This document shows positions 42,252 through 50,925 of a DNA stretch of 64,000 bases, piece after piece. The position numbers and the translations under genes are program-made. The DNA comes from Alphaproteobacteria bacterium LSUCC0719 (GTDB taxonomy: Bacteria > Pseudomonadota > Alphaproteobacteria > Puniceispirillales > Puniceispirillaceae). A model generated the notes under the pieces. It was given only the letters and a program-made list of their open reading frames with translations. It made no database searches and had not been told where the DNA came from. The first letter of the stretch is position 1. Each line of letters opens with the position of its first letter. The stretch covers positions 62,001-126,000 of the forward strand of contig JBFPJN010000002.1 in the NCBI GenBank assembly GCA_040839025.1, given 5' to 3'.

Positions 42252-43142
42252 CTATCTGTCGAGGTGTCTGGCGGCAGCGGATGCCTGGCGGCCGTGATCG
42301 CGGTTATAGCCATTTGCCATGGCCGGCTGCCACCCGGCAAGCGCCCCCTCTTCCGGCATAAAGACCTCGACAAGCAGAGGATGGCAGCTGGCAACATCGC
42401 TTGAATGGGTGGTCGAACAGTCACCCCCCGGACAGGCTGACAGCCCGCCAATCAGATCAATTTCGGCAAAGAACTCGATATAATCGCCTGGACGGACCGG
42501 ACTTGCCTTCATGAAATACTGACCGGTGTCGCGGGTGAAACCGGTACACATGAAGACGTTCATTACATCATGGACCTGCATCTCGATATCCTCGATGGCA
42601 CGCCCGGTCTGCCGGGCCAGCGCCCGTGACAGGTTCGAATGGCAGCAATAATGATAGTGGTCTCCGGACAGCAGATGATGCGTGTAGGGGTCGCACCTTG
42701 TGCCGATCACGTCATGAACGGACCCGCCGAATGAATCGATCCCATACCATCCAAGCGTATCCTCGATGATCGTTGCCATAGGCCGCAGGAACGGAAGGCA
42801 GGACCACATTCTTTCGCCGGTGGTTATATGTGTGCCATGGATGGCGCGGGTCTTGCCGGAAAAGAATTTCTCGTCAAGATTGTCTGCATGCCACAGATTG
42901 AGATCGCCGACCTGAGGCCCCTCAACCGACGTGATCCGGAAAAAGCCACCTGCCGGCACGGCAAAGCATGACGCATCCCGCGGTGCCACACGCACCTCGT
43001 CGATCTTGCCGGCACCAGCCCGGGCGCGGCGATACAGGTCCAGATCAGGCGGCGGCAGACTGTCGTTCGGATAGCAGATGACAGGTTCAACGGCGCGACG
43101 TGCGGCCGCGTCGGCCGGCATGTCTACAGGTGTATGGGTCAT
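42252..43142 (-). CDS. DUF1989 (urea carboxylase-associated) family protein
   Basis: A 296-aa protein with AAGGAG before ATG 43142. It belongs to the family seen with urea amidolyase genes: VAPRDASCFAVPAGGFFRITSVEGPQVGDLNLW, TRAIHGTHITTGERMWSCLPFLRPM, GGSVHDVIGTRCDPY and GGLSACPGGDCS. Conserved Cys and His residues suggest a metal site. No urea carboxylase or allophanate hydrolase is near. Here it follows an arginase-family gene by 25 bp, so a role around urea, guanidine or aminomethyl compounds is possible. Confidence 0.85.
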   Translation of the reverse strand: MTHTPVDMPADAAARRAVEPVICYPNDSLPPPDLDLYRRARAGAGKIDEVRVAPRDASCFAVPAGGFFRITSVEGPQVGDLNLWHADNLDEKFFSGKTRAIHGTHITTGERMWSCLPFLRPMATIIEDTLGWYGIDSFGGSVHDVIGTRCDPYTHHLLSGDHYHYCCHSNLSRALARQTGRAIEDIEMQVHDVMNVFMCTGFTRDTGQYFMKASPVRPGDYIEFFAEIDLIGGLSACPGGDCSTTHSSDVASCHPLLVEVFMPEEGALAGWQPAMANGYNRDHGRQASAAARHLDR

Positions 43143-43167
43143 GACAGTCTCCTTGCAGCCGGGCGGC

Positions 43168-44148
43168 CTATGACGCAATCTGGCGTGCCATCAATCCCAG
43201 CATCGACAGGCCAAGCCGGGACGCCATCAATGCCCCCTGCCCGTTGACGTCGCGAGACGGCATCAATTCAACCATATTGAACCCGCAGATCGGCGCGCGG
43301 GCCGCAACAGCCTCGAAAATCTCCATCATCTGCCAGTAATCGAGACCACCCTGTGCGGCACCGATGACAGCCGGCATCACTGTCGGGTCGAGGCTGTCGA
43401 CATCCAGCGCGACATAGACAGGCACACCTTCGGGAAGATCGGCAACAGCACGTTCAATGCCGCCGGGCTCGCGCAGTCGCCGCATGGTGTGAAACGCCAC
43501 GCCGTAATCAAGCGCCGCCTCGACTTCCTGCTTTCGTGCAGACCCGATGCCACGCGCCGCCAGCTGCACGATGCTGCCAACATGAGTCATCTCGCTGGCG
43601 CGCCGCATGTTGCTCGACAGTCCCTGGGTTTCACCGCCAACTTCGTCTCGCCAGTCGATATGCGCATCAATCTGCAGGATCGAAATCGGCCCGCCTTCGA
43701 ATGCGCTGTAGGCTTCAAGCACCGGGATCGGCACAGAATCATCACCGCCCAGAACGAACGGTCTTGTCCCGGCCTCGATCATCATGGTTATGGCCTCGCG
43801 GATCCGCTGCCTGTTGGCTGCCGTGACATCCGGCGCGGCATCGGCAACAACATCGAGATTGCCAAGATCGGCTGCCCTGACGCCAGCCGGGATCACGCCA
43901 GCCGATGGAACCACATCGCACAGATCGAAATCATGCTGGTCAAGAATGGTTGGCCAGCTTCGCGCGGCACGGATGGCGTCCGGCGCCTCATGACAATAGG
44001 ATCCGACTGGATAGGGAGTCGCCGACCCGATGCCGATGACACCGATATCCACCCCGGCCAGCCCATCCGCCCCGGCCGACGGCAGATTCAGCCACCCGCC
44101 AGCCGTATCACCACCGAACAGATCACCCATCGATGCCGTCTTCGCCAT
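43168..44148 (-). CDS. Arginase/agmatinase (ureohydrolase) family protein
   Basis: A 326-aa enzyme of the di-Mn ureohydrolase fold, which splits guanidino compounds to urea and an amine. Metal motifs are DAHIDWRDE (D161, H163, D165) and ALDVDSLDPT (D249, D251). In the first motif the usual GGDH is GGDDS, so the first Mn-ligand His is replaced by D137. Five of six ligands remain. The substrate could be agmatine, guanidinobutyrate or another compound. It lies 25 bp upstream of the DUF1989 gene and 78 bp after the aconitase X small subunit on the same strand. Confidence 0.88.
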   Translation of the reverse strand: MAKTASMGDLFGGDTAGGWLNLPSAGADGLAGVDIGVIGIGSATPYPVGSYCHEAPDAIRAARSWPTILDQHDFDLCDVVPSAGVIPAGVRAADLGNLDVVADAAPDVTAANRQRIREAITMMIEAGTRPFVLGGDDSVPIPVLEAYSAFEGGPISILQIDAHIDWRDEVGGETQGLSSNMRRASEMTHVGSIVQLAARGIGSARKQEVEAALDYGVAFHTMRRLREPGGIERAVADLPEGVPVYVALDVDSLDPTVMPAVIGAAQGGLDYWQMMEIFEAVAARAPICGFNMVELMPSRDVNGQGALMASRLGLSMLGLMARQIAS

Positions 44149-44226
44149 GTGTATTCTCCTGCCTGAACATCATCGCGTCCCAGCTGACGCATTCTCCAAC
44201 AAAGGCTGGTCCGGTACAGCGCATAT

Positions 44227-44649
44227 CTAGACCGCGCCGCGTTCGGTAATCGTTACAAGACCGGCGGCAGGATCAACCACCAGCCTGTCGCCCGTCCTGA
44301 TCAGGCCGGTCACATCACCATCGACGAAACGATCGCACATCGCCATATTCGCCAGCGCAGCCCCCTGCGCCAGAATGGTGTTGGCCGCATTCAGCAAAAG
44401 CGCCTTTGGCGCCATCTGGCGTGACACCATTTCATGCAGCATCCACGCTGTGGCAACGCCGCCCTTGGCGGTGTTCAGGACCAGGATCACATCGCGGTAA
44501 CTCTGCCCATACAGCCGATGCTGGGGGCGCGAGAACACACCATTGACCCGGTCGAGGTCATATCGAGCGGAAAAATTGTCATCCGCGACAAGCGCCACAC
44601 CGTCAACTGTTGGCCCTATTCCCACATGGCAGGAAAGCGTTGTTGTCAT
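44227..44649 (-). CDS. Aconitase X small subunit (DUF126 family)
   Basis: A 140-aa swivel-domain protein starting MTTTLSCHVGIGPTVDG, with the family's LVLNTAKGGVATAWMLHEM block near residue 60 and a C-terminal GDVTGLIRTGDRLVVDPAAG. It forms the small part of AcnX. ATG 44649 overlaps the large-subunit stop by 4 bp (ATGA), the standard layout for the two-gene AcnX type. Confidence 0.92.
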   Translation of the reverse strand: MTTTLSCHVGIGPTVDGVALVADDNFSARYDLDRVNGVFSRPQHRLYGQSYRDVILVLNTAKGGVATAWMLHEMVSRQMAPKALLLNAANTILAQGAALANMAMCDRFVDGDVTGLIRTGDRLVVDPAAGLVTITERGAV

Positions 44650-45893
44650 GCCTGCCTCCTGTCGATGACGGTGCCCGCCTCGGCGGAGGCGACACAATCC
44701 TCCATGCTGGCAAGTGCCGGGCGATACCCATACCCGCCAAGGATGTTGACGATCTTGGCTGAATTGCTGAGCAGCCTGGTCCAGCCATTCGCCTCGGCGA
44801 TTTCGCGGGCATATTGCTGGTAGAAACAGGTGCCTGTCAGGACTGTGCCCCCAAAACCCTCGATCGAATCGATATAGCCAAGTTGCTTTGCGTCGCCATA
44901 CACCTGAACAGGTGTGCAGACAATCATATCCGTTGAGCTGGCACGGCGGCGACCCTCGCACAGAGCTGCCAGCTGCGCCATTTCAACAAGGCTCAGCTGC
45001 GGTGCCGCAAACACCACGACATCGACGGCTTCGCCGGCGGCACCGAATGGCGCCCCAAGATCATTAAGATCGGCCGCAGAGACGCGCCGCGCCGTCAGGT
45101 GCTGGGCCTCGACATCGGCAAGATCACGACATTCAGGTGTCACCCCGACAATATGAAACAGCGGCGTTGACCCCCAACTCGCCATCGCAGCCCCAAAATG
45201 CTTGATCTCGTCTGATGTCGGCGCGCCTTCGATGCCTTCGATGACCGGCACTTCCCAATAGCTTCCCGCCATCCGCCCGATGGTGGCGCCAAGGATTCCC
45301 CATTCCATCAGGTCGCGCGGTCGGTCATCGACAATGAACCGTTGCGTGGCGCGACGATGTTCATCGAGATGCAGGCCATAGCGCGGCGTGCGGCCTGTCA
45401 GCCCGGCGGCAAGCGCCGATGGCCCCCCTTCAAAATTGGATCTGGCACCACAGACAGAGTTCGAATAGATGACGACACCAGTATCACCATAGGCGACGTG
45501 ATCCCCGTAAAGTGGCGGCATGATCGTCTGATAGTTGATACAGGTGTCGGTCATCATGATTCCCATCGCCCGGCAGGCGGCGACGAACCGGCGCTCAAGC
45601 TCGGCCATGTCCTCGGTCTGGCCAAGCGGCAGATAATATGAAAGATCAACGCCGCGCGGGTCGGTGATCATGGGAATCGCGACTTGACCACCATCGCCGG
45701 CCAGCCCCTCGACAAAGGCGACACCGGCATCTCCAAGCGATTCCGGATCCGCCATCATATGGGCCTGGCTGACCGACACCATATCGGCGGCGTCGAACAT
45801 GCGTCCAACCTGCAGCTGATGCTGGATCGCCCATTGGCAGGCCGGACCATGTTCCCCGGCCAGCATCGCCTGTTCCTGATCGTCCAGCTTCAT
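44646..45893 (-). CDS. Aconitase X catalytic subunit (3-hydroxyproline dehydratase type)
   Basis: A 415-aa DUF521-type aconitase. Three cysteines able to hold an Fe-S centre lie in TDTCINYQT, NSVCGARSNFEGGPSALAAG and TGTCFYQQY. I chose ATG 45893, behind GGGAG, over GTG codons at 45896 and 45899. Two-subunit AcnX enzymes in Proteobacteria are known as cis-3-hydroxy-L-proline dehydratases, giving pyrroline-2-carboxylate. A ketoglutarate-semialdehyde-type dehydrogenase and a betaine importer lie on the other strand, so a role in hydroxyproline or its betaine is reasonable. The family alone does not settle the substrate. Confidence 0.9.
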   Translation of the reverse strand: MKLDDQEQAMLAGEHGPACQWAIQHQLQVGRMFDAADMVSVSQAHMMADPESLGDAGVAFVEGLAGDGGQVAIPMITDPRGVDLSYYLPLGQTEDMAELERRFVAACRAMGIMMTDTCINYQTIMPPLYGDHVAYGDTGVVIYSNSVCGARSNFEGGPSALAAGLTGRTPRYGLHLDEHRRATQRFIVDDRPRDLMEWGILGATIGRMAGSYWEVPVIEGIEGAPTSDEIKHFGAAMASWGSTPLFHIVGVTPECRDLADVEAQHLTARRVSAADLNDLGAPFGAAGEAVDVVVFAAPQLSLVEMAQLAALCEGRRRASSTDMIVCTPVQVYGDAKQLGYIDSIEGFGGTVLTGTCFYQQYAREIAEANGWTRLLSNSAKIVNILGGYGYRPALASMEDCVASAEAGTVIDRRQA

Positions 45894-46020
45894 CACCACT
45901 CCCGTCCCATGCCGCGCGCCCCGGATAAAGGGCCTGATATCATCCAGCTGGCTTTGTCCGTGCCCGACAACTCTAGAAGTCCGAGACCGCTTTTGACAAC
46001 AGGTTCGCCCTGAATCCGGT

Positions 46021-46042
46021 CGCCACTGAATAAAAAGTGGCG
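46021..46042 (+). repeat. Hairpin in the acnX-proX divergent region
   Basis: CGCCACT and AGTGGCG pair around an 8-nt A-rich loop (GAATAAAA). No T-run follows on either side, so it is not a standard terminator. Could be an operator. Confidence 0.35.
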
Positions 46043-46089
46043 CTGATGGCTTTCGTTACAGAGGTGAATCTGGTTAGGCTGGAAGAATT

Positions 46090-46107
46090 GGTGCGCGAAA
46101 ACGCACC
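46090..46107 (+). promoter_or_regulatory. Hairpin just before the proX ribosome-binding site
   Basis: GGTGCG-CGAAAA-CGCACC forms a compact 6-bp stem 12 bp before the GGAGG (46120-46124) of proX. A 5'-leader hairpin here could modulate or stabilise the proX mRNA. It does not match a riboswitch class I know. Confidence 0.35.
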
Positions 46108-46134
46108 CGAATAAAATCTGGAGGAAAGACTATC

Positions 46135-47109
46135 ATGAAGAAGTTTCTATCCGTGCTTGGGGTCGCTACTGCAGCGCTCTCGATGAATATTTCAGCCGCC
46201 AAGGCCGACTGCGGGGATGTCAGTATCGGTGCCATGGGCTGGGCATCAGGCGAATCAATTACCGCTGTTGCCACATTTGTTCTCGAGGTCGGTTACGGAT
46301 GTAACGTAACCGTCGTCCCGACAGATACAGTTCCCGCAGTAACCTCGCTTGCCGAGAATGGCCAGCCCGACATTGTGCCCGAGGTATGGCGCAATTCGGC
46401 ACCGGTCTATGCCGAACTGGTATCTGCCGGCAAGGTGATCACAGCGTCCGACGTTTTCGCAAATGGCGGTGAAGAAGGTTGGTGGGTTCCGACCTGGCTG
46501 GTCGACAAGCACCCCGAGCTGGCAACGATCGACGGTATTCTGGCGAATCCTGACAAGGTTGGCGCCAGGTTTCACAACTGTCCTGTTGGATGGGGCTGCC
46601 GCATCGTGAATGACAATCTGAAGGTCGTACACCAGCTTGAGGCCAATGGGATCGAGGTCTTCGATCATGGTTCCGGTGCCAACCTCGGTGCGTCCATCGC
46701 GTCGGCCTTTGCCGACAATGAGCCGTGGTTCGGCTATTACTGGGGTCCGACAGCGGTTCTTGGCAAGTACAAGATGACAAAGGTCGATATCGGTGCCATC
46801 GATGCCGCCCAGCATGCCGTCAACCAGAAGGCTGATGCCGATCCTGCCGCCATCGGTGTGTCCGGCTTCCCGTCAGCACCGGTGCTGAATGCGATCACTG
46901 CCGATTTTGCAGCGCGTGAGCCTGCGGTTGCCGACTTCGTCAAGAAGATGTCGTTCCCGAACGATGTCATCAGCAGCATGCTGGCCTGGAAGGAAGAGAA
47001 CAACGCATCCGCCGATGAGGCCGCTGCCTGGGTTCTGACCAACCATACCGACATGGTGATGGCATGGGTCAATGACAGCGCCAAGGCAAAGCTGGCTGAG
47101 CGTCTCTAG
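46135..47109 (+). CDS. proX: Glycine/proline betaine ABC transporter substrate-binding protein
   Basis: A 324-aa periplasmic protein of the OpuAC family. A Sec signal peptide (MKKFLSVLGVATAALSMNIS, cleavage near AKA-DC) precedes SIGAMGWASGESITAVATFVLEVGYG and a Trp-rich set typical of betaine binding: EVWRNSAPVY, EEGWWVPTWLV and EPWFGYYWGPTAV. These aromatic residues form the cage for a quaternary amine. It is the first gene of proXWV and precedes betaine-catabolic-type genes on the same strand. Confidence 0.92.
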   Translation: MKKFLSVLGVATAALSMNISAAKADCGDVSIGAMGWASGESITAVATFVLEVGYGCNVTVVPTDTVPAVTSLAENGQPDIVPEVWRNSAPVYAELVSAGKVITASDVFANGGEEGWWVPTWLVDKHPELATIDGILANPDKVGARFHNCPVGWGCRIVNDNLKVVHQLEANGIEVFDHGSGANLGASIASAFADNEPWFGYYWGPTAVLGKYKMTKVDIGAIDAAQHAVNQKADADPAAIGVSGFPSAPVLNAITADFAAREPAVADFVKKMSFPNDVISSMLAWKEENNASADEAAAWVLTNHTDMVMAWVNDSAKAKLAERL

Positions 47110-47227
47110 CCGACAGCGTAAACGGGCGGATACGGCGAAACTGCCGTGTCCGCCCCTCGCCGCCTGACAGGGGCGGCGCAATATGGCCATGCAACAGCCT
47201 GGCCGATGCGGGCAACGGAGATTATTG

Positions 47228-48241
47228 ATGGCTGCCTATACCGGCATTTTCGATCTGTTCGGGCTTCGCGAATGGTGCGACGAAAGCAAGAAGAAATCCC
47301 TGATGTCGCTTCGCCAGTTGAAGGGCGACGATCCGGCATGGTGGGAAATTCCATTTCCTTCACTGGACAATCTGCACAAGGCCTGCGCCGGAATTCCGCA
47401 GACACGCGACTTCACCGCGTGGCTTGAAAATAGCTTCCTTGCCATCAGACCGGCCCTTCGCGTGGTGCTTGATCCGCTGACGCAGCCATTGTCCTGGGCG
47501 CTTGACGGTGCGCTGACCCTGTTCACAACTCTGCCATGGTGGTGCCTTGTGCCGCTGATTCTTGTCGGCACCATGCTGTCGTCGAAATCCTTGCGGATCA
47601 CCGCCTTTGTCGGTGCCTGCTTTGTCTTCTTCCTGTTTACCGACCATTACGGATATGCGGTCCAGACATTGTCGATCATTTTTGTCTGCACCGTGCTGTG
47701 CGCCATTCTCGGTGTGCCAACCGGAATCCTGATGTCAAAGAACGACACCGCACAACGTATCATCACACCGGTTCTGGACATGCTGCAGACATTGCCGACC
47801 TTTGTGTATCTCATTCCGCTGATCTTCCTGTTCAAGATCACCGAACCAAAGCTCTATGGGCTTGCCATCATCCTATATTCCATCGTGCCGGTGATCCGTT
47901 TGACCAATCTCGGCATCCGGCTTGTCGATCGTGATGTCATCGAGGCCGCAAACGCCTATGGCATGACGTCACGCCAGAAGCTTGTCCGGGTCGAAATCCC
48001 GCTGGCGCTTCCCAACATCATGGCCGGCATCAACCAGACCATCATGATGAGTCTGGCGATGGTTGTGATCGCGTCGCTGGTCTCGGCGCCGGGCCTTGGC
48101 ACACTGGTGCTTGACGGGATCAACAATCTGCGACTTGGCGTTGGTTTCCTCGCCGGATTTGGCATCGTCCTCCTCGCCATCATTCTCGACCGGGTGTCCA
48201 AGGCGGCACTTGCCCGGGTCGATGAATCACGCAAGATCTAG
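47228..48241 (+). CDS. proW: Glycine/proline betaine ABC transporter permease
   Basis: A 337-aa permease. A soluble N-terminal part of about 100 residues precedes the BPD_transp_1 core with about six helices; the QTLPTFVYLIPLIFLF and EAANAYGMTSRQKLVRVEIPLALP (coupling loop) blocks are typical of ProW/OpuAB. ATG 47228 follows GGAG at 47216-47219. Forms the channel for ProX-delivered betaine. Confidence 0.92.
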   Translation: MAAYTGIFDLFGLREWCDESKKKSLMSLRQLKGDDPAWWEIPFPSLDNLHKACAGIPQTRDFTAWLENSFLAIRPALRVVLDPLTQPLSWALDGALTLFTTLPWWCLVPLILVGTMLSSKSLRITAFVGACFVFFLFTDHYGYAVQTLSIIFVCTVLCAILGVPTGILMSKNDTAQRIITPVLDMLQTLPTFVYLIPLIFLFKITEPKLYGLAIILYSIVPVIRLTNLGIRLVDRDVIEAANAYGMTSRQKLVRVEIPLALPNIMAGINQTIMMSLAMVVIASLVSAPGLGTLVLDGINNLRLGVGFLAGFGIVLLAIILDRVSKAALARVDESRKI

Positions 48242-48255
48242 ACGGGAGACAAGCT

Positions 48256-49323
48256 GTGTCCACGCCACAAAAGCAGGTCAAGATCGCCGTTCGCAATCTC
48301 TACAAGATTTTCGGTGACGACCCGGCCTCGATCCTGCCAATGCTTTCAGACGGTATCGACAAGGCCGATATCCAGCGCCGGACCGGTCACGTCATCGGCC
48401 TGAACAACATCAATGTGGATATCAAGTCAGGGCTGATCACGGTGATCATGGGGCTGTCCGGGTCTGGCAAGTCGACATTGATCCGTCATCTCAACAGGCT
48501 GATCGAGCCGACAGCCGGCGAGATCGAAATGGATGGTGAAGACATCATGGCCTATGACAGCGCGCGTCTCCGTGCGCTGCGGCAGACCAAGATGTCGATG
48601 GTGTTCCAGAAATTCGCCCTGTTGCCGCATCGCACGGTGCTGCAGAACACCATGCTGGCACCCGAAATCCGCGGGGAAAATGGCAGCCTGTCCACCGAGG
48701 AAGCCATCAAATGGATCCGGCGTGTCGGTCTTGAAGGCAATGAAGATGCTTTTCCACATCAGTTGTCGGGCGGCATGCAACAGCGTGTCGGGCTGGCCAG
48801 GGCGCTGACTTCGAATGCCGAAGTGATGCTGATGGACGAGGCCTTTTCGGCGCTCGACCCGCTGATCCGTACATCGATGCAGGACCTTCTGCTTGAACTT
48901 CAGCAGGATCTTCACAAGACCATCGTGTTTATCACCCACGATCTGGATGAGGCGCTGAAGCTTGCCGACCATCTTGTGATCCTGAAGGACGGGTTCATCG
49001 TCCAGCAGGGCGAACCACAGCATATCCTGCTGAACCCGAGCGACCCGTATATCGAGGATTTTGTCAGCGACATCAACCGCGCCCGCGTATTGAAAGTCAG
49101 GTCGATCATGGACCAGACCAAAAGTGCCAAGGCAAGCCACGGAACGGTCGATTCCAACATGTCACTGGAAAGCCTGATCGCCCATGCCGAAGGCGATATC
49201 AACCGCAGTTTTGCCGTTCATGACGGTGAGGCGCGCGTCGGAACAATCACCATGAAGGAAGTGTTCAAGGCCCTGGTGCGCTATGATCTTGGGGGCAATG
49301 GGCGGACAAACGGAGCTGGATAG
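48256..49323 (+). CDS. proV: Glycine/proline betaine ABC transporter ATP-binding protein
   Basis: A 355-aa ATPase of the ProV type. Walker A GLSGSGKST is near residue 66, the signature LSGGMQQRVGLARA near 169 and Walker B MLMDEAFSALDPL near 190. The C-terminal regulatory part is short (about 70 residues, SLESLIAHAEGDINRSFAV) and looks like a single reduced CBS unit; classical ProV (400 aa) has two. GTG start at 48256 behind GGGAG. Reduced CBS may mean weaker osmotic gating, in line with nutrient uptake and not osmoprotection alone. Confidence 0.92.
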   Translation: MSTPQKQVKIAVRNLYKIFGDDPASILPMLSDGIDKADIQRRTGHVIGLNNINVDIKSGLITVIMGLSGSGKSTLIRHLNRLIEPTAGEIEMDGEDIMAYDSARLRALRQTKMSMVFQKFALLPHRTVLQNTMLAPEIRGENGSLSTEEAIKWIRRVGLEGNEDAFPHQLSGGMQQRVGLARALTSNAEVMLMDEAFSALDPLIRTSMQDLLLELQQDLHKTIVFITHDLDEALKLADHLVILKDGFIVQQGEPQHILLNPSDPYIEDFVSDINRARVLKVRSIMDQTKSAKASHGTVDSNMSLESLIAHAEGDINRSFAVHDGEARVGTITMKEVFKALVRYDLGGNGRTNGAG

Positions 49324-49474
49324 GCGACCCCGGCGGATTGTGGCCGAGACACCAGATCCGAAATATCCACTCTGCTGAGATATCCGATCTGGCTGGCCTG
49401 TCAAGAAACCGAACCACACGGACCAATCGATCAGACGGCCATCAATCACGCCAGACGGACAGAACAGGACGAAT

Positions 49475-50917
49475 ATGCACAAGAATTATATCAACGGTGA
49501 ATGGGTCGGCGCTGACGCCGCCATCGAAAACCGAAACCCGTCGGACATTACCGATCTGATTGGCACCTACGCACAGGCCGACACGGACCAGCTGGAACGC
49601 GCGCTTGATGGGGCCCACTCCGCCCAGAAACAGTGGCAGGCAACCGGGCTGGAGGCACGCCAGAGCGCGCTGATGAAGATTGGCAACGCGCTGATGTCCC
49701 GCGCCGACGAGCTTGGTGAGCTTCTCAGCCGCGAGGAAGGCAAGCCACGCGCCGAGGGGCGCGGCGAGGTCTATCGCGCCGGACAGTTCTTTACCTATTA
49801 CGCTGCCGAAGTGTTGCGCCAGATTGGCGACAACGCCGATTCCGTGCGGCCTGGCATCGAGATCGACGTGAGACGCGATCCGGTTGGCATTGTCGCGGTA
49901 ATCAGCCCGTGGAATTTCCCGACAGCCACCGCCGTCTGGAAAATCGCGCCGGCGCTGGCCTTTGGCAATGCTGTGATATGGAAACCGGCCAATCTGGTGC
50001 CGGGCTCGGCTGTTGCCCTGACAGAAATCATCGCCGATGCCGGACTGCCGGCCGGGCTGTTCAACCTCGTCATGGGATCAGGTGCCACCATCGGGGATGC
50101 GCTTGTGTCGCATCCGGCTGTCAATGCCATCACCTTTACCGGGTCGGTCCAGACAGGCCGCCAGATTGCCGCCGCCGCCATCGGGAACATGCCACGCCTG
50201 CAGATGGAGATGGGATCGAAGAACGCCCTTGTGGTGATGGATGATGCCGATCTGGACCTGGCAGTCGCCTGCGCGGCAAATGGCGCCTTTGGCGGCACCG
50301 GTCAGAAATGCACCGCTTCGTCGCGCCTGATTGTCCATGACGTTGTCCATGATGAATTTGTCGAAAAGCTGGTCGCGGCAACAAAGGCGCTGCAGGTCGG
50401 TCACGCCCTGGAAGACGGCACCCAGATCGGACCGGTGGTCAGCGACAGTCAGCTTGCCGAGAATCTGGATTATGTCGCACTGGCAAAACGCGAGGGCGGT
50501 GACATCCTGTGTGGCGGCGACCGGATCGATATGGCGCATGACGGATATTACATGGCACCCTGCGTCATTGCCGGAACCCACAATGACTGGCGGATCAATC
50601 GCGAGGAGATGTTCGCCCCCATTGCCTGTGTCATACGCGCCGGATCCTATGAAGAGGCGCTGGCACTGTCGAATGACACCCATTTCGGCCTCACCGCCGG
50701 GATCATGACGCGGTCACTTGCCCGCGCAACCGACTTCCGCCGCCGGGCCGAGACAGGCGTGGTCATGGTCAATCTGGCAACGGCGGGAACCGACTATCAT
50801 GTGCCATTTGGCGGTCGCGGCGACAGCTCCTACGGTCCGCGTGAACAGGGGCAATATGCGGTCGATTTCTTTACCAGCACCAAGACCGCCTATATCGCGG
50901 CCGGCGCGGTGTCATAG
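49475..50917 (+). CDS. Aldehyde dehydrogenase, ketoglutarate semialdehyde type
   Basis: A 480-aa NAD(P)-dependent aldehyde dehydrogenase. Catalytic C279 lies in GTGQKCTASSRL, general base E245 in LQMEMGSKNA, N147 in SPWNFPTAT and cofactor K170 in VIWKPANL. The C-terminal GTDYHVPFGG and SSYGPREQGQYAVDFF blocks are typical of 2,5-dioxovalerate (alpha-ketoglutarate semialdehyde) dehydrogenases, enzymes of hydroxyproline and sugar-acid breakdown. It precedes the M19 gene by 8 bp. Substrate assignment is by motif only. Confidence 0.88.
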   Translation: MHKNYINGEWVGADAAIENRNPSDITDLIGTYAQADTDQLERALDGAHSAQKQWQATGLEARQSALMKIGNALMSRADELGELLSREEGKPRAEGRGEVYRAGQFFTYYAAEVLRQIGDNADSVRPGIEIDVRRDPVGIVAVISPWNFPTATAVWKIAPALAFGNAVIWKPANLVPGSAVALTEIIADAGLPAGLFNLVMGSGATIGDALVSHPAVNAITFTGSVQTGRQIAAAAIGNMPRLQMEMGSKNALVVMDDADLDLAVACAANGAFGGTGQKCTASSRLIVHDVVHDEFVEKLVAATKALQVGHALEDGTQIGPVVSDSQLAENLDYVALAKREGGDILCGGDRIDMAHDGYYMAPCVIAGTHNDWRINREEMFAPIACVIRAGSYEEALALSNDTHFGLTAGIMTRSLARATDFRRRAETGVVMVNLATAGTDYHVPFGGRGDSSYGPREQGQYAVDFFTSTKTAYIAAGAVS

Positions 50918-50925
50918 GTGCCATC

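Noticed and set aside
42237-42252. Terminator between the convergent TRAP permease and DUF1989 genes
   Set aside because: Only 14 bp separate the two stops and no stem-loop with a T-run is visible there.
46000-46134. Known riboswitch before proX
   Set aside because: Two simple hairpins are present, but no conserved core of glycine, SAM or other classes is recognisable.
47800-47815. TTTGTGTATC inside proW as a further copy of the MarR-type motif
   Set aside because: It matches only one arm, lies within coding sequence and lacks the ACAAA half.
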